Positions 30,571 through 41,997 are shown, counted from the stretch's first letter. The stretch is DNA of 64,000 nt from Serratia sp. PL17 (GCF_017832355.1 NZ_JAFIBY010000011.1:1-64000); one strand, 5' to 3'. Translations and numbers: made by a program. The notes: generated from the letters alone by a model not told the origin.

Positions 30571-30649
30571 ATACTCTCAATATGCCTCGTAGTGTCTGCG
30601 CAAGCAGATGCTGCGAGGGCTTCTTTCCGTCTTCAACGAGGGTCTGCTC

Positions 30650-31180
30650 GTGACAACAATTGTAAGCGTACGCCGCAACGGCCAGGTAGTGATCGGTGGC
30701 GATGGCCAGGCCACCTTGGGCAATACGGTAATGAAGGGCAACGTCAAGAAAGTACGTCGCCTGTATAACGACAAAGTGATTGCTGGTTTTGCCGGTGGTA
30801 CAGCGGATGCCTTTACGCTGTTTGAGCTGTTCGAGCGCAAGCTGGAAATGCACCAAGGTCACCTGGTGAAAGCCGCCGTTGAACTGGCGAAAGACTGGCG
30901 TACTGACCGCATGCTGCGCAAACTCGAAGCCCTGCTGGCTGTCGCAGATGAACACTCTTCGCTGATCATCACCGGCAACGGTGACGTGATCCAGCCTGAA
31001 AACGATTTGATTGCGATTGGCTCCGGCGGCCCGTACGCCCAGGCAGCCGCTCGTGCGATGTTGGAAAATACCGAACTGAGCGCCCGCGAAATTGTTGATA
31101 AGTCCCTCAACATCGCCGGTGATATCTGTATTTACACCAACCATTTCCACACCATTGAAGAATTGCCTTCCAAAGCGTAA
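30650..31180 (+). CDS. hslV: ATP-dependent protease peptidase subunit HslV
   Basis: This is the proteasome-like threonine peptidase of the HslVU (ClpYQ) protease. At 176 residues it equals E. coli, using the GTG at 30650; after Met removal Thr is the N-terminal nucleophile ([13 protein letters not shown]). [15 protein letters not shown] and [14 protein letters not shown] are conserved. The longer upstream frame is rejected because it would bury the catalytic Thr. It is co-transcribed with hslU (12-nt gap) from the sigma-32 promoter. Confidence 0.97.
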   Translation: MTTIVSVRRNGQVVIGGDGQATLGNTVMKGNVKKVRRLYNDKVIAGFAGGTADAFTLFELFERKLEMHQGHLVKAAVELAKDWRTDRMLRKLEALLAVADEHSSLIITGNGDVIQPENDLIAIGSGGPYAQAAARAMLENTELSAREIVDKSLNIAGDICIYTNHFHTIEELPSKA

Positions 31181-31192
31181 GGATCGAATACT

Positions 31193-32527
31193 ATGTCTGA
31201 AATGACCCCGCGCGAGATCGTCAGCGAACTGGACAGCTACATCATTGGCCAGAACAAAGCCAAGCGTGCCGTTGCCATTGCCCTGCGTAACCGCTGGCGC
31301 CGGATGCAGCTTAACGAGATGCTGCGCCATGAAGTCACGCCAAAGAATATTCTTATGATCGGCCCGACCGGTGTCGGTAAAACTGAAATTGCCCGTCGTC
31401 TGGCAAAACTGGCTAACGCCCCGTTCATCAAGGTTGAAGCCACCAAGTTCACCGAAGTGGGCTACGTCGGCAAAGAAGTGGATTCGATTATCCGCGATCT
31501 GACCGATGCCGCGATCAAAATGGTGCGCTTGCAGTCGATCGATAAGAACCGTACCCGTGCCGAAGAACTGGCGGAAGAACGCATTCTCGACGTGCTGATC
31601 CCACCGGCCAAGAACAACTGGGGCCAGGCGGAAGAACATCAAGAGCCGTCTGCTGCTCGCCAGGCATTCCGCAAGAAACTGCGTGAAGGCCAGTTGGACG
31701 ACAAAGAAATTGAGATCGATCTGGCTGCTGCGCCGATGGGTGTAGAAATCATGGCACCTCCCGGCATGGAAGAGATGACCAACCAGCTGCAATCAATGTT
31801 CCAAAACCTCGGTGGTCAAAAACAGAAGCCACGTAAGTTGAAGATCAAAGAAGCCTTCAAGCTGCTGGTAGAAGAAGAAGCCGCCAAACTGGTTAACCCG
31901 GAAGAGCTGAAAGAGCAAGCAATTGAAGCGGTTGAGCAACACGGCATCGTGTTCATCGACGAAATCGACAAAATCTGTAAGCGTGGTGGCCAAAGCTCCG
32001 GTCCTGACGTGTCTCGTGAAGGCGTGCAGCGTGACCTGCTGCCACTGGTGGAAGGCTGCACTGTCTCTACCAAGCACGGCATGGTGAAAACCGATCACAT
32101 TCTGTTTATCGCCTCCGGTGCGTTCCAGACCGCCAGCCCATCAGACTTGATTCCGGAACTGCAGGGCCGCCTGCCAATCCGCGTTGAGCTGCAAGCGCTG
32201 ACCACTGAAGATTTCGAGCGTATCCTGACCGAACCAAGCGCATCGTTGACTGAGCAATACAAAGCGCTGATGGGTACTGAAGGCGTGAATATCGAATTCA
32301 CCGCTGAAGGCATCCGCCGTATCGCTGAAGCCGCATGGCAGGTTAACGAAACGACCGAAAACATCGGTGCACGTCGCTTACACACCGTGCTTGAGCGTCT
32401 GATGGAAGATATTTCCTATGATGCGAGTGAAATTAACGGTCAATCCATTACAATTGATGCGGATTACGTACGTAATCATCTGGATGAACTGGTAGCAGAT
32501 GAAGATTTGAGTCGTTTTATCCTATAA
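31193..32527 (+). CDS. hslU: ATPase subunit HslU of the HslVU protease
   Basis: This AAA+ unfoldase hexamer caps HslV. At 444 residues it is one longer than E. coli. Walker A is GPTGVGKTE (about 58-66), the pore motif is GYVGKEV, Walker B is [10 protein letters not shown], the I-domain spans about 110-240, and the C-terminal tail ends in LSRFIL, the peptide that inserts into HslV. RBS AAGGA precedes the ATG. Confidence 0.98.
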   Translation: MSEMTPREIVSELDSYIIGQNKAKRAVAIALRNRWRRMQLNEMLRHEVTPKNILMIGPTGVGKTEIARRLAKLANAPFIKVEATKFTEVGYVGKEVDSIIRDLTDAAIKMVRLQSIDKNRTRAEELAEERILDVLIPPAKNNWGQAEEHQEPSAARQAFRKKLREGQLDDKEIEIDLAAAPMGVEIMAPPGMEEMTNQLQSMFQNLGGQKQKPRKLKIKEAFKLLVEEEAAKLVNPEELKEQAIEAVEQHGIVFIDEIDKICKRGGQSSGPDVSREGVQRDLLPLVEGCTVSTKHGMVKTDHILFIASGAFQTASPSDLIPELQGRLPIRVELQALTTEDFERILTEPSASLTEQYKALMGTEGVNIEFTAEGIRRIAEAAWQVNETTENIGARRLHTVLERLMEDISYDASEINGQSITIDADYVRNHLDELVADEDLSRFIL

Positions 32528-32555
32528 TCGCTCAATCATGTCCAGTCAGTCATCT

Positions 32556-32576
32556 GTGGGAGGCATTGCCTCCCAC
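32556..32576 (+). terminator. Candidate hslVU terminator
   Basis: GTGGGAGGC - ATT - GCCTCCCAC is a perfect 9-bp stem, but it is followed by AATTATTT rather than a T-run, so termination may be partial and allow read-through into menA. Confidence 0.55.
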
Positions 32577-32618
32577 AATTATTTCTAACGGACACAGCCA
32601 CTTACTCTGAAGCGAAAA

Positions 32619-33536
32619 ATGAGCTCATCAACAACCACCTCACCGGCCAGAGCCTGGCTTGAAAGTTTACGGCCACGCACCTTGCCGCTGGCCTTTGCAT
32701 CTATCGTCGTCGGTTCCGCCATTGCCGCCTGGCAAGGCAGCTTGAAACCTGGCGTCGCACTGCTGGCCTTGTTGACCGCCGGCCTACTGCAAATTCTCTC
32801 CAACCTGGCGAACGACTATGGCGATGCGGTAAAAGGCAGCGACAAAGAAGACCGCATCGGGCCGCTACGCGGTATGCAAAAAGGCATGATCACCCAAGCG
32901 CAGATGAAACGCGCTCTGGTGGTGACGGTGGTGTTGATCGCCATCGCAGGCTGTTCACTGATCGCCGTCGCCTGTGAACAACCCAGCGACGTCGTGGGCT
33001 TCCTGGTACTGGGTGGGCTTTCTATCGTCGCAGCCATTACCTATACCGTCGGTACCAAACCCTATGGCTATCTGGGGCTAGGCGACATCTCGGTGCTGGT
33101 ATTCTTCGGCTGGCTGAGCGTAGCGGGTACCTACTACCTGCAAACCCACACGTTTGACAGTATTGTGATGCTGCCAGCCACCGCATGCGGCCTGCTGGCA
33201 ACCGCAGTGCTCAACATCAACAATTTGCGCGATATCGAAAGCGATCGTGCCAACGGTAAAAATACCCTGGCGGTACGCCTTGGGCCACAGAATGCGCGCT
33301 ATTACCACGTCGCGTTGCTGATCGGGGCCGTAGCCTGCTTCGCGCTGTTCACACTGCTTAATTTGCATGGCCTGTGGGGCTGGCTGTTTGTGCTGGCGAT
33401 CCCCCTCTTGGTACGCCATGGCCTGCGCGTGCTGCGCGATCCAACACCAGCCGGTATGCGGCCGATGCTGGAACACATGGTCAAGGCAGCTCTTCTGGCC
33501 AATGTGCTGTTCGCTATCGGCGTGGTGCTCAGTTAG
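32619..33536 (+). CDS. menA: 1,4-dihydroxy-2-naphthoate polyprenyltransferase MenA
   Basis: This integral membrane UbiA-family prenyltransferase makes demethylmenaquinone. At 305 residues it has about eight or nine membrane segments and the two Asp-rich motifs NDYGDAVKG and NNLRDIESDRANGKNTLA that bind the prenyl diphosphate through Mg2+. It follows hslVU with a hairpin in between, the same order as E. coli. Confidence 0.96.
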   Translation: MSSSTTTSPARAWLESLRPRTLPLAFASIVVGSAIAAWQGSLKPGVALLALLTAGLLQILSNLANDYGDAVKGSDKEDRIGPLRGMQKGMITQAQMKRALVVTVVLIAIAGCSLIAVACEQPSDVVGFLVLGGLSIVAAITYTVGTKPYGYLGLGDISVLVFFGWLSVAGTYYLQTHTFDSIVMLPATACGLLATAVLNINNLRDIESDRANGKNTLAVRLGPQNARYYHVALLIGAVACFALFTLLNLHGLWGWLFVLAIPLLVRHGLRVLRDPTPAGMRPMLEHMVKAALLANVLFAIGVVLS

Positions 33537-33610
33537 ACATCGAACTGATGATTTTGCCAACAGGGCGAATAAAGGGATATACTGGTTATTCCAGCGGCAA
33601 ACAGACGTAA

Positions 33611-34102
<492 letters not shown>

Positions 34103-34115
34103 TCTTCAGATATGA

Positions 34116-34140
34116 AAAAGGGCGCCTAAGGCGCCCTTTT
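34116..34140. terminator. Bidirectional terminator rraA/zapB
   Basis: AAAAGGGCGCC - TAA - GGCGCCCTTTT is a perfect stem with A/T arms on both sides, between convergent genes. Confidence 0.92.
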
Positions 34141-34158
34141 CGATCGTGCAATACGGAA

Positions 34159-34398
34159 TCAGACTTCTTCCATTTTGCCCAACAGCGCGCGCAAGCGATC
34201 TTGCCATACGTGCTGCTCTTCTTTCAGTTGCTGGTTTTCACGTACCAGCGATTCGTGGTTGCCAGAGGCAGCCTGAACTTCCTGAGACAGAGTATTGTTT
34301 TTGTCTTTCAGCTCTTCAATTTCCATCTGCAGCAGGGTGATGGTATCGATCGCCTGCTGAACTTTTGATTCCAATTTCTCAAATACTTCAAATGACAT
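34159..34398 (-). CDS. zapB: Cell-division protein ZapB
   Basis: The 79-residue protein is almost entirely one coiled coil (heptads from [20 protein letters not shown] to the C-terminal ALLGKMEEV). It bridges ZapA-FtsZ and MatP at the Z-ring. It is two residues shorter than E. coli, which has an extra MT at the start. RBS AGGGG precedes the ATG on the minus strand. Confidence 0.95.
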   Translation of the reverse strand: MSFEVFEKLESKVQQAIDTITLLQMEIEELKDKNNTLSQEVQAASGNHESLVRENQQLKEEQHVWQDRLRALLGKMEEV

Positions 34399-34937
34399 GC
34401 TTCAGTCCCCTCATGATAGCAAGGCGTACATCTATAGGTAACGGCCGCAACTCAGGTTGCAACTGCTGCGAATATGCATCGCGCCAAGTGACACACGCTT
34501 TTATTGAAAATAACGCGCCTGTCCCGATAAAACGCTTCTTTCGATAAAAACGATTGTAAGTAGCCTGTCCCCGACTGTCTAGCAACATCCGGCTCATCGC
34601 GCAGTCTGTTGCAATTTTCCTGCCTTCGCCATCAGCAAAAACTGAAAATACCCGCAGCCCGCAAAATCGGTTTGTTAACAATCGGTGGCGAAAGCACTGG
34701 TCAGATCACACTTTTATGGCGCAGAAAGAACACAGAACGACGCGAATTCGCTCAATTTTATGACGAAGCACACACATTTTGATTTCGCTATTTCTCGTTT
34801 ATGTTCGTTAACGATAAATTTACATCACGTCCTCAATTAATAATTGGACGAGATGAAAAAACTGTACCCATAGGCCAAATCGATACGCTCGCTGAGCCTA
34901 TAAACCTATAACCGCCGTTTTGCAGGACAACAACATT
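34399..34937. other. 539-bp zapB-glpF intergenic region
   Basis: This divergent promoter region is the longest gene-free stretch in the window. It holds a good GlpR operator near glpF (34800-34819). No convincing CRP site, sRNA or terminator was found. A 97-codon minus-strand frame at 34388-34681 overlaps zapB and looks like noise. Confidence 0.6.
34800..34819. promoter_or_regulatory. GlpR operator upstream of glpF
   Basis: TATGTTCGTTAACGATAAAT matches about 17 of 20 positions of the GlpR consensus WATGTTCGWTAWCGAACATW, 118 bp before the glpF ATG. It predicts induction by glycerol-3-phosphate. Confidence 0.8.
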
Positions 34938-35783
34938 ATGAGCCAAACCACCAGTCCGACCCTAAAAGGCCAGTGCATCGCTGAGTTCCTCGGCACCGGC
35001 CTGTTGATATTCTTTGGCGTAGGCTGCGTTGCCGCGCTGAAACTGGCTGGCGCCAGCTTCGGCCAATGGGAAATCAGTATCATTTGGGGCCTCGGCGTTG
35101 CCATGGCTATCTATCTGACCGCTGCCATCTCCGGTGCGCATCTCAACCCGGCAGTCACCATTGCACTGTGGCTGTTCGCCTGCTTTGACGGACGCAAAGT
35201 ACTTCCTTACATTGTCGCGCAGATCGCCGGAGCCTTCTGCGCAGCAGCCTTGGTCTACGGGTTGTATTACAACCTGTTCTACGACTTTGAAGCAGCCAAT
35301 CATATGGTTCGCGGCAGTGATGCAAGCCTTGCCCTGGCTGGCATCTTCTCCACTTATCCTAACGCGCACATTTCTGTCGGCCAAGCCTTCCTGGTAGAGA
35401 CCGTAATTACCGCAATTCTGATGTGCCTGATCTTGGCGCTGACCGACGACGGCAACGGCATTCCGCGTGGCCCACTGGCCCCTCTGTTAATTGGTATTCT
35501 GATTGCCGTGATCGGCGCCTCTATGGGACCATTGACCGGCTTTGCTCTGAACCCAGCGCGTGACTTCGGTCCTAAAATGTTCGCTTATCTGGCGGGCTGG
35601 GGCAAAGTGGCCTTCACCGGTGCACGTGATATCCCGTACTTCCTGGTGCCAATTTTTGGTCCAATCATCGGGGCCTGCCTGGGTGCCTTCGGCTACCGCA
35701 TGCTCATTGGCCGCAATCTGCCGTGTGACGTTTGCGTAGAAGAAGAAAAACCCGCCGCCAAGGCTCAGCAGCGTAAAGCGTGA
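34938..35783 (+). CDS. glpF: Glycerol facilitator (aquaglyceroporin) GlpF
   Basis: The 281-residue MIP channel lets glycerol cross the inner membrane. Six membrane helices and the two NPA half-helices (GAHLNPAVT and FALNPARDFG) are visible, the second followed by the Asp typical of glycerol channels. The start MSQTTSPTLKGQ matches E. coli; six upstream codons are rejected. First gene of glpFKX, 42 nt before glpK. Confidence 0.97.
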   Translation: MSQTTSPTLKGQCIAEFLGTGLLIFFGVGCVAALKLAGASFGQWEISIIWGLGVAMAIYLTAAISGAHLNPAVTIALWLFACFDGRKVLPYIVAQIAGAFCAAALVYGLYYNLFYDFEAANHMVRGSDASLALAGIFSTYPNAHISVGQAFLVETVITAILMCLILALTDDGNGIPRGPLAPLLIGILIAVIGASMGPLTGFALNPARDFGPKMFAYLAGWGKVAFTGARDIPYFLVPIFGPIIGACLGAFGYRMLIGRNLPCDVCVEEEKPAAKAQQRKA

Positions 35784-37334
<1,551 letters not shown>

Positions 37335-37361
37335 CGCCGCTCTGCGTTGTTAACCCCTATC

Positions 37362-37392
37362 ACGCGCTGCCTTCGGGCGGCGCGTTTTTTTT
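37362..37392 (+). terminator. Terminator between glpK and glpX
   Basis: ACGCGCTGCC - TTCG - GGCGGCGCGT followed by eight Ts: a stable stem with a UUCG tetraloop. It should greatly reduce read-through from glpFK into glpX. Confidence 0.92.
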
Positions 37393-37464
37393 GCACCGCC
37401 CTCCCCGTAGCCCCTGTGATAAACTTTGCCGATATTTTCTTCCTTCTCACAGACAGGTTTTGCC

Positions 37465-38475
37465 ATGAAACGTGAATTAGCCATCGAATTTTCCCGCGTG
37501 ACCGAAGCCGCCGCGCTGGCGGGCTACAAATGGCTGGGACGCGGCGACAAGAATGCCGCTGACGGCGCGGCGGTCAACGCCATGCGTATTATGCTCAATA
37601 AAGTGGATATCGATGGCCGCATCGTGATCGGCGAAGGCGAGATTGATGAAGCACCGATGCTGTATATCGGTGAGCAGGTCGGCAGTGGCCAAGGTGACGC
37701 GGTAGACATCGCAGTCGATCCGATCGAAGGCACCCGCATGACCGCCATGGGCCAGTCCAACGCGCTGGCGGTATTGGCGGTAGGCGATCGCGGTACCTTC
37801 CTGCACGCGCCGGACATGTACATGGAGAAGCTGGTGGTCGGCCCGGCAGCACGCGGCGCCATCGATCTCACATTGCCGCTGGCAGAGAACCTGCAGAATG
37901 TAGCGGCACGATTGGGCAAACCCTTGTCGCAGCTGACAGTGATCGTGCTGGCCAAGCCGCGACACGACGGCGTTATCGGCCACATGCAACAGCTCGGGGT
38001 CCGCGTCTTTGCCATCCCTGACGGCGACGTGGCGGCCTCTATCCTGACCTGTATGCCTGACAGCGAAGTCGACGTGATGTATGGCATCGGCGGCGCACCT
38101 GAAGGGGTAATTTCCGCAGCGGTCATCCGCGCACTGGACGGTGATATGCAGGCACGGCTGTTACCACGCCACCAGGTGAAGGGGGAAAGTGCCGAGAATC
38201 GCCGCATCGGCGAAGAAGAGCTGGCACGCTGCAAAGAGATGGGGATTGAAGCCGGTAAGGTGTTGATGCTCGATGACATGGCGCGCAACGACAACGTCAT
38301 TTTCTCCGCGACCGGTATCACCAAAGGCGACCTACTGGAAGGGATCAGCCGTCAAGGTAATATGGCCACCACGGAGACGCTGTTAATCCGCGGTAAATCA
38401 CGCACCATTCGCCGCATTCGTTCAACCCATTATCTGGATCGCAAAGACCCGGCACTGCACGAATTCCTGCTGTAA
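37465..38475 (+). CDS. glpX: Class II fructose-1,6-bisphosphatase GlpX
   Basis: This Mn-dependent phosphatase of gluconeogenesis has 336 residues, equal to E. coli. LGRGDKNAADGAAVNAMR and the metal/phosphate motif VDPIEGTRMTAMG are visible. The start is MKRELAIEFSRV; 13 upstream in-frame codons run into the glpK terminator region and are rejected. Unlike a simple glpFKX operon, a strong terminator precedes it, so a separate promoter is likely. Confidence 0.96.
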   Translation: MKRELAIEFSRVTEAAALAGYKWLGRGDKNAADGAAVNAMRIMLNKVDIDGRIVIGEGEIDEAPMLYIGEQVGSGQGDAVDIAVDPIEGTRMTAMGQSNALAVLAVGDRGTFLHAPDMYMEKLVVGPAARGAIDLTLPLAENLQNVAARLGKPLSQLTVIVLAKPRHDGVIGHMQQLGVRVFAIPDGDVAASILTCMPDSEVDVMYGIGGAPEGVISAAVIRALDGDMQARLLPRHQVKGESAENRRIGEEELARCKEMGIEAGKVLMLDDMARNDNVIFSATGITKGDLLEGISRQGNMATTETLLIRGKSRTIRRIRSTHYLDRKDPALHEFLL

Positions 38476-38480
38476 TGAAA

Positions 38481-38501
38481 CAGGGCGCCGATGGCGCCCT
38501 G
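38481..38501. terminator. Hairpin between glpX and emrD
   Basis: CAGGGCGCC - GAT - GGCGCCCTG, a perfect 9-bp stem in the 32-nt gap between convergent genes, followed by CTCGTTTTA on the plus strand and TTTCATT on the minus strand. Confidence 0.75.
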
Positions 38502-38507
38502 CTCGTT

Positions 38508-39692
38508 TTATGCGGTATGACCTTGGTGCTGCATTCGGTTCGACAACGGCCACCAGCAAAGCAGAATCAACAGTGCCATGGCAAACATCAGCAAACCGAG
38601 GCTGAACTGCCCGGTCTGTGGCAACATGGCAGAAAGCCAGGTCGCCAGGCCAGAACCCATATTTTGCATGCCACCGACCAACGCGCCTGCGGCCCCGGCC
38701 AGATAAGGGAAAGGTTCCATCGCACCCGTCGTGGCCAGCGGGAACATCATGCCGGCACCGAAAAAGAACAATGCAGCCGGCACAATCAGCGTCCAGATAT
38801 TCATCACGCCAAACCACCCGGGGATCCACATCATCAGACCTGCCAACAGGCAACTGATGACGGAGTGCCACACCAGACTGTGGAAGGTCTTGCCGTCTCG
38901 ACCGGCGTACCAGGCACCAAAAAATGCCGCCGGTATAGGCAGGATAAACAGAATACTGACGGTCAGACCGCTCAAGCCCAACACGCCCCCCATCAGCACG
39001 CCACAGCTGGCTTCAAACACGGCAATCCCCGCCAGTGCACCGATCAGCATCACCAAATAACAACTGAACGTGCTATCGCCCAACAACTTGCGGAAACTCG
39101 CCAGCATTCGCCGCTTTTCGGTCTGCTGCGGTCGAGTTTCCGGCAGCCAGCGAAACATGGCAAAAGCGACACCGGTACACAGCACCAGCAGGAAGGCATA
39201 ACAGGCACGCCAACCAAAGACCATCGCCAATGCCCCACCGATGATCGGCGCCAGCAGTGGGCTCACCAGGATACCCATGTTAAGCAGGCTGTTGGCGTAT
39301 CGCAGTGATGTGCCAGCATACAGGTCACGTGGCATGGTACGTGCCATCACTCCAGCCACGCCGGTACCCATCCCCTGAATAGCACTGGCAGCAACCAGCA
39401 TCGTCAGGCTGTTGGACAACAATGCGCCCAGGGCACCGATCATGAAAATCATCATCCCAGCCAGGATCACCGGGCGGCGGCCAATACGGTCAGACAGCGG
39501 GCCGTAAATCAGTTGCGAGAAGCCATAGGTCATCAGATATGCCGCCATCACGCGCTGTACTGCACCTGAACGCACCGACAGATCTTTGGCAATATCAGCA
39601 ACAACGGGAACATAAATGGTTTGTGCCATCTGACCGACAGCCACCAACAGGGTAAGCATCACCAGCAGGTGAAAGTTTTCTATTTTTCTCAT
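38508..39692 (-). CDS. emrD: Multidrug efflux MFS transporter EmrD
   Basis: This 394-residue, 12-helix major-facilitator transporter (DHA1 drug:H+ type) is the same length as E. coli EmrD and clearly orthologous (MLTLLVAVGQMAQTIYVP, AAFFGAWYAGRDGKTF, MQNMGSG). The motif A loop reads GPLSDRIGRRPVI. In E. coli it exports amphipathic toxicants and SDS-like compounds. The position beside glpX is shared, as I recall, with Yersinia. Confidence 0.93.
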   Translation of the reverse strand: MRKIENFHLLVMLTLLVAVGQMAQTIYVPVVADIAKDLSVRSGAVQRVMAAYLMTYGFSQLIYGPLSDRIGRRPVILAGMMIFMIGALGALLSNSLTMLVAASAIQGMGTGVAGVMARTMPRDLYAGTSLRYANSLLNMGILVSPLLAPIIGGALAMVFGWRACYAFLLVLCTGVAFAMFRWLPETRPQQTEKRRMLASFRKLLGDSTFSCYLVMLIGALAGIAVFEASCGVLMGGVLGLSGLTVSILFILPIPAAFFGAWYAGRDGKTFHSLVWHSVISCLLAGLMMWIPGWFGVMNIWTLIVPAALFFFGAGMMFPLATTGAMEPFPYLAGAAGALVGGMQNMGSGLATWLSAMLPQTGQFSLGLLMFAMALLILLCWWPLSNRMQHQGHTA

Positions 39693-39900
39693 TATCTTCG
39701 TTAACGTATTAACTCGTCACAGCGTCCCGTTCTGGCTCGAAATTCGGCCAGAACGGCGAGCAGCCCTCTATGGCGGCATAAGCTAACAAATTTAATTTTT
39801 TTAGCGAGTTTCAGGCAAACATTGATCTTGGTCACAGTGGCAGCAAAGGCAACCAGCCACGTAAATTAAACTGTACGTCTAACGCTTAAGAGTTAACAAT

Positions 39901-39922
39901 GGCAAACTTTCAGTAGTTTACC
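39901..39922. promoter_or_regulatory. Inverted repeat, candidate operator for the SufR-like regulator
   Basis: GGCAAACT - TTCAGT - AGTTTACC: 8-bp arms with one mismatch and a 6-bp spacer, 66 bp before the regulator start, in the 296-bp gap divergent from emrD. This is the size and symmetry of a dimeric winged-helix operator. Location and symmetry only. Confidence 0.45.
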
Positions 39923-39988
39923 TTTAGCATTTAATCGATAATTATTTTCATCATCTTGAAATAAAATAACGCCATAGGGATTGGGTTA

Positions 39989-40612
39989 ATGAAGACACCA
40001 GAGCTGATTTTATTGCAGTTAAAAACCTTGGGGCCGCATTCCGCCAAAATGTTGGCTGAGCGTCTGGATATCACCCCCATGGGCATCCGTCAGCATCTGC
40101 AATCCCTGGAAAAACGTGAGTTGGTTTGCTACGAAGAGGCACGCACTAAAGTGGGTCGCCCTACGCGCTACTGGTCGCTGACCCATCAGGGTCATGCCCA
40201 GTTCGCCGATTGCCACAATACATTGGCGGCGGCGCTACTGGATTCTGCGAATCAGCTGTTTGGCGCTGAAGGGGTAGAACAGTTACTCAGTGTACGTGAA
40301 GATAAGCTTTATCAACGTTATGCCGAAGAACTGTCCGAGGAGGCTTGCCATCAGGCTAAACTCAACCGGCTCGTGCGCCTGCGGCAACACGATGGTTATA
40401 TGGCCGAGCTGTTTGAACATCCGCAGGGTATGCTACTGGTAGAAAACCACTGCCCTATTGGCGTAGCAGCCACCGCTTGCAGCAGCCTATGCGACTCGGA
40501 ACTACAGTTGTTTCACCGCCTGTTTGGTCACAGCTATCGCATAGAGCGTACCGCACATGCCATTTCCGGCTCACGACATTGCGCTTATTTGATTCGACCA
40601 TTGGAGCTTTAG
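39989..40612 (+). CDS. SufR-like winged-helix regulator with cysteine-rich sensor domain
   Basis: The 207-residue protein starts with a DeoR/ArsR-type winged helix (about 5-66: HSAKMLAERLDITPMGIRQHLQSL, then VGRPTRYWSLT). The C-terminal half has the pattern NHCPI-x8-C-x3-C (Cys-155, Cys-164, Cys-168) and a final Cys-198 in GSRHCAYLI, like the Fe-S-binding SufR repressor family. It is therefore predicted to sense Fe-S status or redox state; ligand and targets are unproven. It is followed after 3 nt by fpr, so the two form an operon. RBS AGGGA is good. E. coli lacks it here. Confidence 0.8.
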   Translation: MKTPELILLQLKTLGPHSAKMLAERLDITPMGIRQHLQSLEKRELVCYEEARTKVGRPTRYWSLTHQGHAQFADCHNTLAAALLDSANQLFGAEGVEQLLSVREDKLYQRYAEELSEEACHQAKLNRLVRLRQHDGYMAELFEHPQGMLLVENHCPIGVAATACSSLCDSELQLFHRLFGHSYRIERTAHAISGSRHCAYLIRPLEL

Positions 40613-40615
40613 AGT

Positions 40616-41362
40616 ATGGCTGACTGGGTTAATGGCAAGGTTACGCAAGTCACGCAGTGGACCGACGGGTTGTTCAGTATTACCGTCCACGCCCCCATTG
40701 CCCCCTTCATCGCAGGGCAATTTGCCAAATTGGCGCTAGAAATTGACGGCGAGCGCGTGCAACGCGCCTATTCCTATGTCAACGCCCCCAGCGATCCGAA
40801 CCTGGAGTTTTACCTGGTCACCGTGCCGGAAGGCAAACTGAGCCCACGTCTCAATCAGCTACAGCCGGGGTCGGAAGTGATGGTCACCAAAGACGCTGCC
40901 GGATTTTTCGTGCTGGACGAAGTGCCGGAATGCGACACCCTGTGGATGCTGGCAACGGGTACGGCTATCGGCCCATACCTATCCATCCTGCAGGAGGGTA
41001 AAGACCTGGAGCGTTTCAAGAATCTGGTACTGGTGCATGCCACCCGCTTTGCACGCGATCTCAGTTACCTGCCGCTGATGCAACAGCTGCAACAGCGCTA
41101 CAACGGCAAACTGCGCATTCAGACTGTCGTAAGCCGTGAGGAGGTTGCCGGCTCACTGACGGGCCGTGTGCCGGCGTTGATTGAGGATGGCCGATTGGAA
41201 GCCGCGGTAGGGTTGACGATCAATGCTGAAACGGACCACGTCATGTTGTGCGGTAACCCGCAAATGGTGCGGGATACCCAGCAGACGCTGAAAGATCAGC
41301 GGCAGATGCGCAAGCATCTGCGCCGCAAGCCAGGCCATATCACCAGCGAACATTACTGGTAA
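40616..41362 (+). CDS. fpr: Ferredoxin/flavodoxin-NADP+ reductase Fpr
   Basis: This FAD enzyme transfers electrons between NADPH and flavodoxin or ferredoxin, supporting radical-SAM enzymes and oxidative-stress repair. At 248 residues it equals E. coli. RAYSYVNAPSD is the FAD motif, GTAIGPYLSIL the NADP site, and the C-terminal aromatic end (EHYW) stacks on FAD. It is the second gene after the SufR-like regulator; in E. coli it is a monocistronic SoxS target. Confidence 0.96.
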   Translation: MADWVNGKVTQVTQWTDGLFSITVHAPIAPFIAGQFAKLALEIDGERVQRAYSYVNAPSDPNLEFYLVTVPEGKLSPRLNQLQPGSEVMVTKDAAGFFVLDEVPECDTLWMLATGTAIGPYLSILQEGKDLERFKNLVLVHATRFARDLSYLPLMQQLQQRYNGKLRIQTVVSREEVAGSLTGRVPALIEDGRLEAAVGLTINAETDHVMLCGNPQMVRDTQQTLKDQRQMRKHLRRKPGHITSEHYW

Positions 41363-41371
41363 CCCGTATCC

Positions 41372-41797
41372 TCAGTCTGCGCTGAACTTCACTGGCTTGG
41401 CCGGTGGGCCGAAACGGTTATCCTCGGGCGTGCCGACAAACGCGCCCAAATCGATCATCATCATCACAATGATCAACGTCGGGATAAAACGCCCTACCCC
41501 CCACTGCCAAACCGGTGCCAGCATCTGCCAGTTTCCGGCCGCCAGCAACCAGGCGACGATCAGCAACAGCGCCCACCAACCGGCTTTATTACGGTCATGC
41601 AGCCGCTTCACCAACACCGCCGCCGTTGGCCATAGCAGCCCGACGATAAAGAAGGCAATGGTCTGGATATCCACGAGCTCACGGCTGGCAAGAGAAAAAG
41701 CCACCGCCATCAGCACCAGCCACAGCACCATCCAAATCCAGAAGTCACGCCGCCCAATTCGGCCTTTAAACGAAAAGCACCACTGTTGTATTGTCAT
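41372..41797 (-). CDS. yiiR: DUF805 inner-membrane protein YiiR
   Basis: The 141-residue membrane protein has the DUF805 opening WCFSFKGRIGRRDFWIW and about four hydrophobic segments, with the family motif VKRLHDRNKAGWW. Function unknown. The start MTIQQWCFS was chosen by homology and an AGGA SD; 20 upstream codons are rejected. It is convergent with fpr, ending 9 nt past its stop, matching the E. coli fpr-yiiR-yiiQ-tpiA order. Confidence 0.85.
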   Translation of the reverse strand: MTIQQWCFSFKGRIGRRDFWIWMVLWLVLMAVAFSLASRELVDIQTIAFFIVGLLWPTAAVLVKRLHDRNKAGWWALLLIVAWLLAAGNWQMLAPVWQWGVGRFIPTLIIVMMMIDLGAFVGTPEDNRFGPPAKPVKFSAD

Positions 41798-41997
41798 TGA
41801 ATCCTGCGTTGTTAGCCTGCCCATAATCTGCCGTGCAGTGTAACATAGGCGCGGCATGGCGAAGGTTTCCGCCCTGCATTACGCGGAGTAACGCACAGCT
41901 TTCCTGCCAGCAAGCGATAATGGCACGGGATCTTTGACAATCCCCCTCGGTTATCGCTTTAATCGGAGCCATCTTTGTTCTTGATGCCGTGTATACC

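Noticed and set aside
34388-34681. 97-codon minus-strand ORF upstream of and overlapping zapB
   Set aside because: Overlaps zapB in another frame, no recognisable domain, composition like non-coding DNA.
34711-34730. CRP site at the GATCACA sequence before glpF
   Set aside because: Only one half-site (TCACA) is present; the partner at the proper 6-bp spacing (CACTG) does not match TGTGA.
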